Shown here one piece after another: positions 31,713 through 39,297 of a stretch of DNA of 39,297 nucleotides. Each line of letters starts with the position of its first letter. Within the stretch, counting starts at the first letter, position 1. The notes beneath the pieces were generated by a model. The model ran no database searches. It was not told the DNA's origin and saw nothing but the letters and a program-made list of their open reading frames with translations. Source of the stretch: Alkalicoccus luteus (GTDB lineage: Bacteria > Bacillota > Bacilli > Bacillales > Salisediminibacteriaceae); assembly GCF_012034335.1 (NCBI RefSeq), contig NZ_JAATHJ010000029.1, forward strand, positions 1-39,297, in the 5' to 3' direction. Position numbers and translations under genes: made by a program.

Positions 31713-33029
31713 TTGAAAAAAGCGGTGGAATCTGTACTCGTAAACGAATTTGTCGACGGCATCCTTGACCCTTCCCGTGAGATGATCGGTCCGGTAAAGG
31801 ACGGGGGCCACATTATTGCCAATACCTCTCCCGGCTGCTGGGGCCCAATGATCACTCCCAGTTTGAAAGGCGGTCATGAAGTAACGAAGCCGGTTTATGT
31901 AGAAGGAGCAGAACCTGGTGACACGATTGTCATTTCCATTAAATCCATTCGCGTGACTTCTATTGCAACTGCGTCGGGCAATGATAAACCAGTCGAAGGG
32001 CGCTTTCTGGGAGATCCATTCGTAGCAGTTCAATGTCCGGAATGCGGCCTGATGCATCCGGAAACAGAGCTGAAAGGAACCGGACAGACAGCCGTCCGCT
32101 GTAAATCGTGCGGGGCGGATGTAACGCCTTTTCAGTTCACAAATGCGTATACGATGACATTTGACGACAAAAAATCAGTTGGTCTCACGCTTGATCAAGA
32201 AGGATCACAGGAAGTAGCCGAAAACGGCAAACATTTTATGGCAACACCGGAAAACTCCATTCAAAATCCAATCGTTGCTTTCGCGCCTCATGACATTCAA
32301 GGTCTTGCTGCTCGCGTACGCCCGTTTCTCGGCCAGCTTGGCACAACTCCTTCCATTCCCTTCCCGGACTCACATAATGCCGGCGACTTTGGTTCTTTCC
32401 TTGTGGGTGCACCGCATGAATTTGCTTTGACGGAGGAAGAACTGGAGCATCGTACGGACGGACATATGGACATCAATCGCGCGCGGGAAGGAGCTGTTGT
32501 ACTGGCACCTGTTAAAGTTCCCGGCGGGGGCGTCTATCTCGGGGATATGCACGCCATGCAGGGGGATGGTGAAATTGCCGGCCATACTACAGACGTCTCC
32601 GGAATTGTGACTCTTCAGGTACGAGTTATTAAAGGATTGAAGCTGGAAGGTCCTGTTCTTCTTCCGGTTCATGAAGATCTTCCTTATCTTGCCAAACCGT
32701 TTACAGAAGCAGAAAGAGAAGATATCATGCGGCTTGCTTCCTGCTGGAAGATGGAGAACAAGCTGGAGTCATCTCTTCCCCTCTCCTTTGTCGGAACCGG
32801 ACCCGATTTAAACCAGGCTACAACAAACGGGATGGAGCGGGCTGCTTCCCTGTTAGGTATTTCTGTGCCTGAAGTGATGAACCGGACAACCGTAACCGGT
32901 TCGATCGAAATCGGACGGCATCCAGGTGTTGTTACGATCACCTTCCTTGTGCCTTTGCAGCTCCTCGAAAAAGTGAAGCTTGATTATACGGCGATCGAAC
33001 AATACGGGGCTCCAGCCGGTAACAGCTGA
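31713..33029 (+). CDS. Acetamidase/formamidase family protein with internal zinc ribbon
   Basis: An amidohydrolase of the FmdA/AmdA fold, about 438 aa, expected to release ammonia from small amides such as formamide or acetamide. Typical segments are GCWGPMITPS near residue 41, EGAEPGDTIVISI near 64, and the C-terminal GGGVYLGDMHAMQGDGEIAGHTTD. A four-cysteine zinc-ribbon-like insertion is visible at Cys108, Cys111, Cys130 and Cys133 (CPECG...CKSCG), absent from the short roughly 300-aa members. The TTG at 31713 is chosen because GAGAGGA lies 8 nt upstream. RecQ follows 76 bp downstream on the same strand. The true substrate is not known. Confidence 0.88.
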   Translation: MKKAVESVLVNEFVDGILDPSREMIGPVKDGGHIIANTSPGCWGPMITPSLKGGHEVTKPVYVEGAEPGDTIVISIKSIRVTSIATASGNDKPVEGRFLGDPFVAVQCPECGLMHPETELKGTGQTAVRCKSCGADVTPFQFTNAYTMTFDDKKSVGLTLDQEGSQEVAENGKHFMATPENSIQNPIVAFAPHDIQGLAARVRPFLGQLGTTPSIPFPDSHNAGDFGSFLVGAPHEFALTEEELEHRTDGHMDINRAREGAVVLAPVKVPGGGVYLGDMHAMQGDGEIAGHTTDVSGIVTLQVRVIKGLKLEGPVLLPVHEDLPYLAKPFTEAEREDIMRLASCWKMENKLESSLPLSFVGTGPDLNQATTNGMERAASLLGISVPEVMNRTTVTGSIEIGRHPGVVTITFLVPLQLLEKVKLDYTAIEQYGAPAGNS

Positions 33030-33105
33030 CTTTTGCTTCATTGCCTGAGCCTGTTAAATGCGGTACACTTTCATACAGATTATGAAAAAGGTTGGAGGTC
33101 CCCTA

Positions 33106-35223
33106 ATGCTGAAACAGGCTCAGGAAACGTTAAAAACCTATTACGGCCATGATTCCTTCCGGCCGGGTCAGGAAGCTGTCCTGACCCGGCTCTTTGACGG
33201 CAGGCATACGATGGGCATGATGCCAACCGGCGGCGGAAAATCGGTATGCTATCAAATACCTTCTCTGCTTTTCCAGGGTGTCACCATTGTCATTTCACCA
33301 CTTATTTCCCTCATGAAGGATCAGGTGGATGAGCTCCGTGAAGCGGGAATCAATGCGACCTATATTAACAGCTCGCTGTCATTTGAAGAGACCGGAAAAA
33401 GACTGGACGAGATCCGGCTCGGTCTTCAGAAGCTCGTCTACATTGCACCAGAGCGTCTGGAATCTCCGTCGTTTATGAGAATGCTTCAACAGCTGCCGAT
33501 CTCGATGATTGCCGTAGATGAAGCACACTGCCTTTCCCAGTGGGGACATGATTTCAGGCCCAGCTACATGCGTATACCAGAGCTGATTGACAAGCTTCCG
33601 GGACAGCCGGTCGTTCTCGCTTTAACTGCAACCGCTACGAAAGAGGTGGCCGCGGACATCTGCAGAGCGCTAAATATTGAAGCAGACAGCGTAATCCGTA
33701 CCGGGTTCGCCCGCGATAACCTCTCCTTTCATGTATTAAAAGGAACAGACCGGGATCAATACCTGCTTGAATACGTCAAAAAAGACATCGAAGCCTCCGG
33801 CATTATTTACTGCGCAACCCGCAAAGAGGTTGAACGGCTGACAGACCTGCTCCGTAAAAGCGGCATTGAAGCTGGAAAATACCACGGGGGAATGGATAAC
33901 GAAGAAAGACGTCAGGCCCAGGAGCTCTTTGTTTACGATGTTGTGAAAGTAATGGTAGCGACAAATGCGTTTGGAATGGGAATCAATAAGTCGAACGTCC
34001 GCTACGTGATCCACCGGCAGCTGCCCCGCAATATTGAAAGCTACTACCAGGAGGCAGGCAGAGCCGGACGCGACGGCTCTGCAAGCGAATGTCTATTGCT
34101 GTTTTCTCCTCAGGACGCTCAAATACAACAGTTTTTAATTGATCAGTCTCAAATGAGCGATGAGCGAAAGGAAATGGAATTTCAAAAGCTGCAGAAAATG
34201 CTCCATTACTGCCATGCGGAAAGCTGTCTCCAGCAATATATCCTCGACTATTTTGATGATTACGGTACAGAACCGTGCGGAAGATGCTCGGAGTGCGTTG
34301 ATGAGCGGTCCAGGGAAGATATTACGAAAGAAGCACAAATGGTCTTTTCCTGTATGAAACGAATGGGGGAGCGTTTCGGGAAAACGGTCATCGCCCAGGT
34401 GCTTACGGGTTCCAACAATCAAAAAATTAAAGATTGGCGCTTTGATAACCTCTCTACCTTTGGACTAATGAAACAGTATTCACAAAAAGAGGTGGCCCAG
34501 CTGATCGACTTTCTCGCAGCGAGCCAGTACCTCGAGCTTTCCGGCGGAAGCTATCCTGTTCCGAAACTATCTGAAAAAGTCATCCCGGTTCTGCGTGGAG
34601 AAGCAGCCGTTTACCGGAAGAAGGCTCTTCGACCACAGCAGGCATCAGCAGATCACCCGCTCTTTCCAATTCTTCGCAGTCTTCGCAGCGAGCTTGCTCG
34701 GGCACATGAAGTGGCACCTTACATGGTCTTCTCCGATCAGACGCTTCATGAGATTTGTGCCAGGCTGCCGCAAACGGAGGAAGAGATGCTTGCTGTGCGC
34801 GGTGTTGGCACAAACAAAATGTACACGTACGGCAAACGATTTCTTAAAGCGGTTAAAGACTATACCTCATCTGAAGCCGTCACACCCCAGCCTGCAGTGA
34901 CGTCCAAGCAAAAAGACGGGAAAAGCTACGAGGAAACTGCCGCTATGTTCTTGGAAGGACACAGCCCGGAAGCTATCAGTAACGCTCGCGGTTTGAAAGA
35001 AACGACCGTTCTTCAACATCTTGTTGAGGCGTGGGAGAATGATTGGGACGTTGATTTGTCAGAGCTGGTTGATTCAGATGAGGTGGCCGCAGTAGAAGAA
35101 GTGATCGACCGGATCGGGCTCGAAGACGGATTAAAGCCGGTTAAAGAACATCTTCCGGAAGAAATCAGCTATTTTACTGTCAAAGTCACGGCTCTGCTTC
35201 AATCCGCCGGACTCCGTTCCTGA
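33106..35223 (+). CDS. recQ: ATP-dependent DNA helicase RecQ
   Basis: A 3'-5' DNA helicase (705 aa) acting in recombination and fork repair. Walker A is [13 protein letters not shown] (Lys45), motif II is [17 protein letters not shown] (from 138), and the aromatic-rich loop follows it. The C-lobe contains [19 protein letters not shown] and [12 protein letters not shown]. The zinc-binding RecQ-Ct region includes [10 protein letters not shown] and CGRCSEC. RQC and HRDC domains follow ([17 protein letters not shown] and [16 protein letters not shown]). A C-terminal helix-turn-helix-like region (about 610-690) makes it longer than the roughly 590-aa minimal form. The ATG at 33106 has GGAGGT 6 nt upstream, unlike the ATG at 33058. 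Confidence 0.96.
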   Translation: MLKQAQETLKTYYGHDSFRPGQEAVLTRLFDGRHTMGMMPTGGGKSVCYQIPSLLFQGVTIVISPLISLMKDQVDELREAGINATYINSSLSFEETGKRLDEIRLGLQKLVYIAPERLESPSFMRMLQQLPISMIAVDEAHCLSQWGHDFRPSYMRIPELIDKLPGQPVVLALTATATKEVAADICRALNIEADSVIRTGFARDNLSFHVLKGTDRDQYLLEYVKKDIEASGIIYCATRKEVERLTDLLRKSGIEAGKYHGGMDNEERRQAQELFVYDVVKVMVATNAFGMGINKSNVRYVIHRQLPRNIESYYQEAGRAGRDGSASECLLLFSPQDAQIQQFLIDQSQMSDERKEMEFQKLQKMLHYCHAESCLQQYILDYFDDYGTEPCGRCSECVDERSREDITKEAQMVFSCMKRMGERFGKTVIAQVLTGSNNQKIKDWRFDNLSTFGLMKQYSQKEVAQLIDFLAASQYLELSGGSYPVPKLSEKVIPVLRGEAAVYRKKALRPQQASADHPLFPILRSLRSELARAHEVAPYMVFSDQTLHEICARLPQTEEEMLAVRGVGTNKMYTYGKRFLKAVKDYTSSEAVTPQPAVTSKQKDGKSYEETAAMFLEGHSPEAISNARGLKETTVLQHLVEAWENDWDVDLSELVDSDEVAAVEEVIDRIGLEDGLKPVKEHLPEEISYFTVKVTALLQSAGLRS

Positions 35224-35324
35224 TACAGTACCGTTCGGAACCTCGAACGGCATGAAAACGCGAGCGAAGATAGACTGCGTGAAAAAGAATAAACACGTAA
35301 GCTGAATGACGTTGTTTACAGCTT

Positions 35325-35364
35325 AAAAGCCAGCTGTCCTTTCGGGCAGCTGGCTTCTTTTATT
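35325..35364. terminator. Bidirectional terminator between recQ and nos
   Basis: The arms AAGCCAGCTG and CAGCTGGCTT close a short loop, followed by TCTTTT on the plus strand and preceded by AAAA. It serves recQ and possibly the converging nos gene, whose stop is at 35393. Confidence 0.82.
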
Positions 35365-35392
35365 GATGGAATCGGTGAAGCAGCTGATTTAC

Positions 35393-36520
35393 TTAAAAAC
35401 TGCTTTTATCAGACATCTGTCCGCCTTCCGCTTTTTTTCCTGTAAACGGACAAATCGATTCACTTCGGTAAGCAAACCCCGGACTTTTCTCCACGTGATC
35501 ATAAGACTCATGAAACACGTGTACAGCAGCAGGAGAGATCGGCGGGATCAGCCATGACCAATCCCCTGTGACCGCTCTGCCAGCCTTTCTTTCTTTTGCA
35601 CAAAAGATGCGGAACTGCTCTGCTGCCGTATGATGATCAACAAGACTGACTCCATCTTCGTGAAAGGAATGGATTACGGCCCGGTTCAATTCGACAAGCG
35701 CGCGGTCTTTCCAAAGCGAAGCCGGTTTTGCTGTATCCAGATCAAACACCTCCGCAACTGCTTCGAGACAATTATAACGCCACGCATCTGCTAAATTTCG
35801 TGCTCCGATCTCCGTTCCCATATACCAGCCGTTAAACGGTGCAGCCGGATACGAAATACCGCCAATGTCGATTTCCATATCAGCAATGGCGGGCACTGCG
35901 TACCATTTCAGCTGCAAACTTGAAAAACGTTCTTTTTCCGGATGACGCAGCAACACTTCAAGCACTTCATCTGCTTCCCATTCATACATCGTAACGCGGC
36001 CGTCCCGCTCCTGAATCAGAAGCGGAAGGATATCAAAATGAGTTCCTGCTCCCCTCCACCCTTCTGCCTGTGCCTGCTTCGTTAAAGCACCGGAAGCCGG
36101 GTCTCCTGTTCCATCCTCATAGCCTGCGTAGCGTATCAGCTGATGATTTAATATCTGCCAGTCCAGCGGTTTATCTGCCTGCTTCGGCGGAAAAATGGTC
36201 ATGGCCGGCCTGATTTTACCCTCGTTAGTAGTGAAGCGCATATGATCCCTGCATGCCTCCACCACTTCTTCCGGAGTCCGCACGTGACGTTTATCAAAAA
36301 CCGTAAGCGTGTCCCAGAACAGGCGCCCGATACATTTATTTGCATTCCGCCAGGCTGCTTTAGCTCCAAAAGCCAGCTCCTCCTCTGTATGCACGTACGT
36401 TCCAGTTAATCCAATTTCATCGTGAACTTGCGTGAGACGGTCATTAAATCCGTCTATCCCCTGTTCCGTATAAAATTGACTTAGAAAAGCTTCTGCAGCT
36501 GTCGAAAGCGTATTTTCCAC
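35393..36520 (-). CDS. nos: Nitric oxide synthase oxygenase
   Basis: A bacterial NOS haem-thiolate oxygenase (375 aa) that converts arginine to citrulline and nitric oxide, using reductase partners supplied by the cell because no reductase domain is attached. The haem ligand is Cys63 in WRNANKCIGRLFWDTL. Substrate and pterin-site segments FDILPLLIQ, FNGWYMGTEIGARNLAD and the C-terminal WSWLIPPISPAAVHVFHE are all present. The GTG start at 36520 has AGGAGG 7 nt upstream; the overlapping ATG is out of frame. It is monocistronic and divergent from the thiamine operon. NO protects Gram-positive bacteria against oxidative damage and some antibiotics in characterised species. Confidence 0.96.
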   Translation of the reverse strand: MENTLSTAAEAFLSQFYTEQGIDGFNDRLTQVHDEIGLTGTYVHTEEELAFGAKAAWRNANKCIGRLFWDTLTVFDKRHVRTPEEVVEACRDHMRFTTNEGKIRPAMTIFPPKQADKPLDWQILNHQLIRYAGYEDGTGDPASGALTKQAQAEGWRGAGTHFDILPLLIQERDGRVTMYEWEADEVLEVLLRHPEKERFSSLQLKWYAVPAIADMEIDIGGISYPAAPFNGWYMGTEIGARNLADAWRYNCLEAVAEVFDLDTAKPASLWKDRALVELNRAVIHSFHEDGVSLVDHHTAAEQFRIFCAKERKAGRAVTGDWSWLIPPISPAAVHVFHESYDHVEKSPGFAYRSESICPFTGKKAEGGQMSDKSSF

Positions 36521-36561
36521 ATCGTTTCCTCCTGACTGTCCAGCATAGCTGTTAATATGAT

Positions 36562-36589
36562 AGTATAAGGAACATCAGTGCTCCTGCAA
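36562..36589 (-). promoter_or_regulatory. Candidate sigma-A promoter of nos
   Basis: On the minus strand TTGCAG and TATACT are separated by 16 bp, with the -10 about 42 bp before the GTG start. The -35 box overlaps a small CTCCT/AGGAG hairpin at 36581-36596. Confidence 0.45.
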
Positions 36590-36624
36590 GAAGGAGTGCG
36601 ATTGTTCACAAATTAATCACGTTT

Positions 36625-36718
36625 GACCCGCTGGGGGTGCACACGGTGCTGAGACAGAATCGATATTCTGATCCCCTTGAACCTGATCTGGCGTAATACC
36701 AGCGTAGGAAAGTGGATG
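36625..36718 (+). ncRNA. TPP riboswitch (THI element)
   Basis: The aptamer contains the conserved thi-box segments: GGGGGTGC near 36633, GCTGAGA at 36648-36654, CCTTGAACCTGATCTGG at 36675-36691, and TAATACCAGCGTAGGAAAG just after it. These form the two parallel arms that bind thiamine pyrophosphate. It lies about 95 bp upstream of thiM and is followed by an intrinsic terminator. Ligand binding should therefore stop transcription of the thiMDE operon. Confidence 0.96.
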
Positions 36719-36725
36719 AAAGCAG

Positions 36726-36768
36726 CCGTTTTCCGGACCGATCCAGCCTCCGCCGAAAACGGTTTTTT
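36726..36768 (+). terminator. Riboswitch-controlled attenuator
   Basis: The arms CCGTTTTC and GAAAACGG, followed by TTTTTT, form a terminator just downstream of the TPP aptamer and 43 bp before thiM. It is the expected expression platform. Confidence 0.85.
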
Positions 36769-36811
36769 CTATCTGGCTGCGCATCAGCTACGAAGATGAA
36801 GGAGTGAGAGA

Positions 36812-37621
36812 ATGCATAATCAAGTCCTTGCGCTGCGAAATCTAATTCGGAGCGACGCACCATTGATTCATAACATCACGAATGTAGTTGTAACAAACTT
36901 TACGGCAAACGGCCTCTATGCCGCCGGCGCGAAGCCTGTGATGGCCTACGCCCCTGAAGAGGCAGCGGATATGGCAGCAGCTGCCGATGCACTCGTCCTG
37001 AATATCGGCACGCTTTCCAGTGCTACAAACGAAGCGATGCTGATTGCCGGAAAGGCTGCAAATAAGCACGGCATTCCAGTCATACTGGATCCCGTCGGGG
37101 CAGGAGCAACGTCATTCCGGACAGAATCTGCCGCTATGCTCCTTCAGGAACTCGATATCGCCCTCATTCGCGGGAACAGCGGCGAGATAGCAAGCCTTGC
37201 CGGCTCAGAAGCTGTGGTACGAGGCGTTGATGCATCAGCAGCTCCTGCCGATGCAGCAGCATCTGCCGCGAAGCTCGCTGCTTCCAGGCAGACAACGGTT
37301 TGTATGACTGGAGAAGTTGATGTGATCACGGACGGAAGCAACACGCTCACTGTTCATAACGGCTCTCCTTCCCTGCAGGATATAACCGGCGCCGGCTGTC
37401 TCCTTTCCTCGATTGCAGCGGCATTCATAAGCCGCTCCGACTCACCTCTCGAGGGAGCTGCGGCTGCCTGCGCTTATTACGGCGTATGCGCCGAAGCTGC
37501 GGCTGATAGACAACCATTCCCCGGCCCGGGTCACTTTCAGGTTCACTTGCTCGATATGCTTCAGCAGCTGTCCGATGAACAGCTGAACCAGCAACTTATC
37601 ATAAAGGAGGCAGCATTATGA
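36812..37621 (+). CDS. thiM: Hydroxyethylthiazole kinase
   Basis: This enzyme phosphorylates 4-methyl-5-(2-hydroxyethyl)thiazole in thiamine salvage (269 aa, ribokinase-like trimer). Diagnostic segments are PLIHNITNVVVTNFTANGLYAAGAKPVM at the N-terminus, LNIGTLSSATNEAMLIAG, PVILDPVGAGATSFRTE, LIRGNSGEIASLAG and DITGAGCLLSSIAAAF, the last carrying the catalytic GAGC. GAAGGAG lies about 11 nt before the ATG. It is the first gene of thiM-thiD-thiE under the TPP riboswitch. Its TGA overlaps the ATG of thiD. No substitution of key residues was noticed. Confidence 0.97.
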   Translation: MHNQVLALRNLIRSDAPLIHNITNVVVTNFTANGLYAAGAKPVMAYAPEEAADMAAAADALVLNIGTLSSATNEAMLIAGKAANKHGIPVILDPVGAGATSFRTESAAMLLQELDIALIRGNSGEIASLAGSEAVVRGVDASAAPADAAASAAKLAASRQTTVCMTGEVDVITDGSNTLTVHNGSPSLQDITGAGCLLSSIAAAFISRSDSPLEGAAAACAYYGVCAEAAADRQPFPGPGHFQVHLLDMLQQLSDEQLNQQLIIKEAAL

Positions 37622-38445
37622 AAACTGCATTAACAATTGCCGGCTCTGACAGCGGCGGCGGCGCCGGCATTCAGGCTGACTTAAAAACCTTTCAGGAGCT
37701 CGGCGTTTTCGGTACGAGTGCGATCACTGCTCTCACAGCTCAAAATACGGTCGGTGTCCAGGGAGTATTCCCTGCTTCAACAGAAGCACTCGAAGCACAG
37801 ATCACTTCTGTTCTGGATGACATCGGAGCAGACAGTGTAAAAACCGGTATGCTTTTTGATTCAGAACGCATTGAAATCACCGCCTCCTTTGCCGAAAAAG
37901 GACGTTTGCCGGCCTTGGTAGTCGATCCTGTAATGGTATCCACCACGGGCGCAGAACTGCTGAAGGAAGAGGCACGATCTACAATGACGGAGAAGCTGTT
38001 CCCTCACGCTTCCCTGATTACTCCAAACATCCCGGAAGCTGAGATGATCACCGGAATGTCGGGAAGCTCGCTCCAGATCAGAAAAGAAATGGCCCGAGAG
38101 CTGCTGAAATATGGTTCAGAGGCCGTGTTATTAAAAGGCGGACATGAACCAGACGCTGCAACGATCACCGATATTTTGTTTGACGGGGCTGAATTTCACT
38201 ATTTAAGTGTGGAGAAAATTGAGACGAAGCATACACACGGAACAGGCTGTACTTATGCCGCGGCTGTGGCAGCTTTTCTTGCTCAGAGTAAGTCAATGAA
38301 GGATGCTGTTTTTGCAGCTAAACAGTTTATTCATCAGGCAATCTTGCATGCTCACTCTGTTGGGGAAGGGGCCGGCCCTGTCCATCACGCTGCGCACCGG
38401 ACGGCGGATAAACCGTTTATCAAAATGGAGGTTGAACAGACGTGA
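37618..38445 (+). CDS. thiD: Hydroxymethylpyrimidine/phosphomethylpyrimidine kinase
   Basis: A ribokinase-family enzyme (275 aa) that phosphorylates hydroxymethylpyrimidine and then its monophosphate, supplying HMP-PP for thiamine synthesis. Typical motifs are IAGSDSGGGAGIQADLKTF at the N-terminus, DPVMVSTTGAELL, TPNIPEAE and the catalytic KHTHGTGCTYAAAVAAF. It overlaps thiM by ATGA and thiE by GTGA, so the three genes are translationally coupled. AGGAGG lies 7 nt upstream inside the end of thiM. The short C-terminal extension is ordinary. Distinction from PdxK-type pyridoxal kinases rests on the operon as well as the motifs. Confidence 0.97.
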   Translation: MKTALTIAGSDSGGGAGIQADLKTFQELGVFGTSAITALTAQNTVGVQGVFPASTEALEAQITSVLDDIGADSVKTGMLFDSERIEITASFAEKGRLPALVVDPVMVSTTGAELLKEEARSTMTEKLFPHASLITPNIPEAEMITGMSGSSLQIRKEMARELLKYGSEAVLLKGGHEPDAATITDILFDGAEFHYLSVEKIETKHTHGTGCTYAAAVAAFLAQSKSMKDAVFAAKQFIHQAILHAHSVGEGAGPVHHAAHRTADKPFIKMEVEQT

Positions 38446-39095
38446 GCCAGTTCGCAAAGGAAAGGCTCGCCGTTTACTTTATTGCAGGCACACAGAATAC
38501 GGACCGGCCACTTCCGGAACTCGTTTTTGAAGCCCTCCGCGGCGGTGTAACGATGTTCCAGCTTCGTGAAAAAGGGGAAGGCAGTCTTCACAATGAAAAC
38601 GAGCGGCTGAAGCTTGCACTTGAACTAAAAGAGCTCTGCGCCAGCTTTCATGTTCCGTTCATCGTAAACGATGACGTTGAGCTCGCCTTGGCATCAGATG
38701 CTGACGGGCTGCATATCGGTCAGGACGACACTGATCCGGCCGAAGCACGTGGCCGCATCGGGTCAGACAAAATACTCGGAATTTCCGCCCGCACGCTTGC
38801 AGAAGCACAATCAGCTTCTGCCGTTGCTGATTATCTAGGTGTAGGTCCGATGTTTGCGACCTCATCAAAGGACGATGCTGAAACGCCTGTTGGTCCGGAA
38901 CGAATTCAGGAAATGCGAAACGCCGGTATCACGCTGCCGATAACTGCGATCGGAGGCATTACGCTTAATAATGCAGAGCCGATTCTGGCCGCCGGAGCTG
39001 ACGGGGTTTCGGTTATTTCCGCGGTTTCCGCAGCAGAAAACGCGGAGGCCGCAGCCTCCGAGCTTCTCTCAGTGTATCGTTCTGTCAACCGATGA
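38442..39095 (+). CDS. thiE: Thiamine phosphate synthase
   Basis: A TIM-barrel enzyme (217 aa) that joins HMP-PP and thiazole phosphate to form thiamine phosphate. Recognisable motifs are GGVTMFQLREK near residue 30, the substrate loop FIVNDDVELALASDADGLHIGQDD, the GPMFATSSKDDA loop, and the phosphate site GGITLNNAEPILAAGADGVSVIS. The GTG start overlaps the thiD TGA. It completes a salvage-type operon. No thiC, thiG or thiS gene is present in the window, so de novo pyrimidine and thiazole synthesis, if present, is encoded elsewhere. Confidence 0.97.
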   Translation: MSQFAKERLAVYFIAGTQNTDRPLPELVFEALRGGVTMFQLREKGEGSLHNENERLKLALELKELCASFHVPFIVNDDVELALASDADGLHIGQDDTDPAEARGRIGSDKILGISARTLAEAQSASAVADYLGVGPMFATSSKDDAETPVGPERIQEMRNAGITLPITAIGGITLNNAEPILAAGADGVSVISAVSAAENAEAAASELLSVYRSVNR

Positions 39096-39170
39096 TACAG
39101 CGTCAATCCTGTCGTTGGACCCAGTGCATAAGTGGCTGAACCATTCAAAATAATTAAAATGTGTACCCAT

Positions 39171-39221
39171 AAAAGGGGCTGTCCCATAAGTCGATATTAT
39201 CGACGGGACAGCCCCTTTTTT
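39171..39221 (+). terminator. Terminator of the thiMDE operon
   Basis: The 15-bp outer stem AAAAGGGGCTGTCCC with GGGACAGCCCCTTTT encloses an inner GTCGAT/ATCGAC hairpin, separated by a 4-nt ATAA bulge. A T-run follows. It lies 75 bp past thiE. The last 75 bp of the window beyond it contain no recognisable feature. Confidence 0.85.
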
Positions 39222-39297
39222 ATGTGTAGAAAAAATTTATAGAAGGAAACAGAAAAAAATCGCCGAACCTGTGTGTAAGCGACAAAACCAACACCAC

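Noticed and set aside
35231-35250. CCGTTC...GAACGG hairpin after recQ, resembling the conserved hairpin in the repeat family
   Set aside because: Only the 6-bp arms agree and the loop and flanks differ. No other repeat sequence is nearby, so chance similarity is likely.
39171-39221. GGGGCTGTCCCATAAG considered as an insertion sequence end
   Set aside because: The sequence is one arm of a complete palindromic hairpin with a T-run directly downstream of thiE. An operon terminator explains it fully.

Overview
This 39.3-kb window is chromosomal DNA from a Firmicute of the Bacillaceae type, probably a halophilic or alkaliphilic relative of Bacillus. The evidence is strong AGGAGG ribosome binding sites, frequent GTG/TTG starts, and the gene set itself (mreBH, yfmR-type ABC-F protein, bacterial nitric oxide synthase, TPP riboswitch-thiMDE, an lmo0937-type micro-membrane protein, an NprR-like HTH-TPR regulator). 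The genus is inference. Almost all genes are housekeeping or stress genes in one- to three-gene units. No phage, plasmid, CRISPR, tRNA, rRNA or intact transposase gene was seen.

Layout. 1-588: terminator, unexplained DNA, then a decayed repeat copy (A). 589-7080: plsC, acylphosphatase, a two-gene unit of luciferase-like oxidoreductase plus lysine/ornithine-type N-hydroxylase, photolyase, Eis-like acetyltransferase and a small membrane protein. 7100-7805: repeat copy B. 8018-12166: aldehyde dehydrogenase, MATE exporter and HTH-TPR regulator, all on the minus strand. 12500-19197: mreBH, beta-carbonic anhydrase, lmo0937-type micro-protein, lipid kinase, membrane glycosyltransferase, AI-2E/YtvI-type permease, a 51-aa ORF and a TspO-related protein. 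19330-20580: kynureninase. 20658-21271: repeat copy C. 21300-26478: methionine gamma-lyase with a CcpA-type cre site, ABC-F ATPase and an unknown membrane-anchored acidic protein. 26668-31528: SWIM/SNF2 helicase, then a flavin reductase plus MhqD-like hydrolase pair. 31713-36520: acetamidase/formamidase, RecQ helicase, nitric oxide synthase. 36625-39095: TPP riboswitch with attenuator and thiM-thiD-thiE.

The most interesting structure is a non-coding repeat family of 642 and 550 bp plus one decayed copy. It has CAG...TGTTGA terminal inverted repeats. Each intact copy sits between two copies of a complete rho-independent terminator hairpin. The hairpin sequence differs from locus to locus but matches on the two sides of each copy, and it is exactly 32 bp (13-bp stem, 6-nt loop) at both intact loci. 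This is what a mobile element would leave if it targets terminator hairpins and duplicates the whole hairpin as its target site. The gene-proximal hairpin loses its T-tract, so the element should become part of the host gene's 3' transcript.
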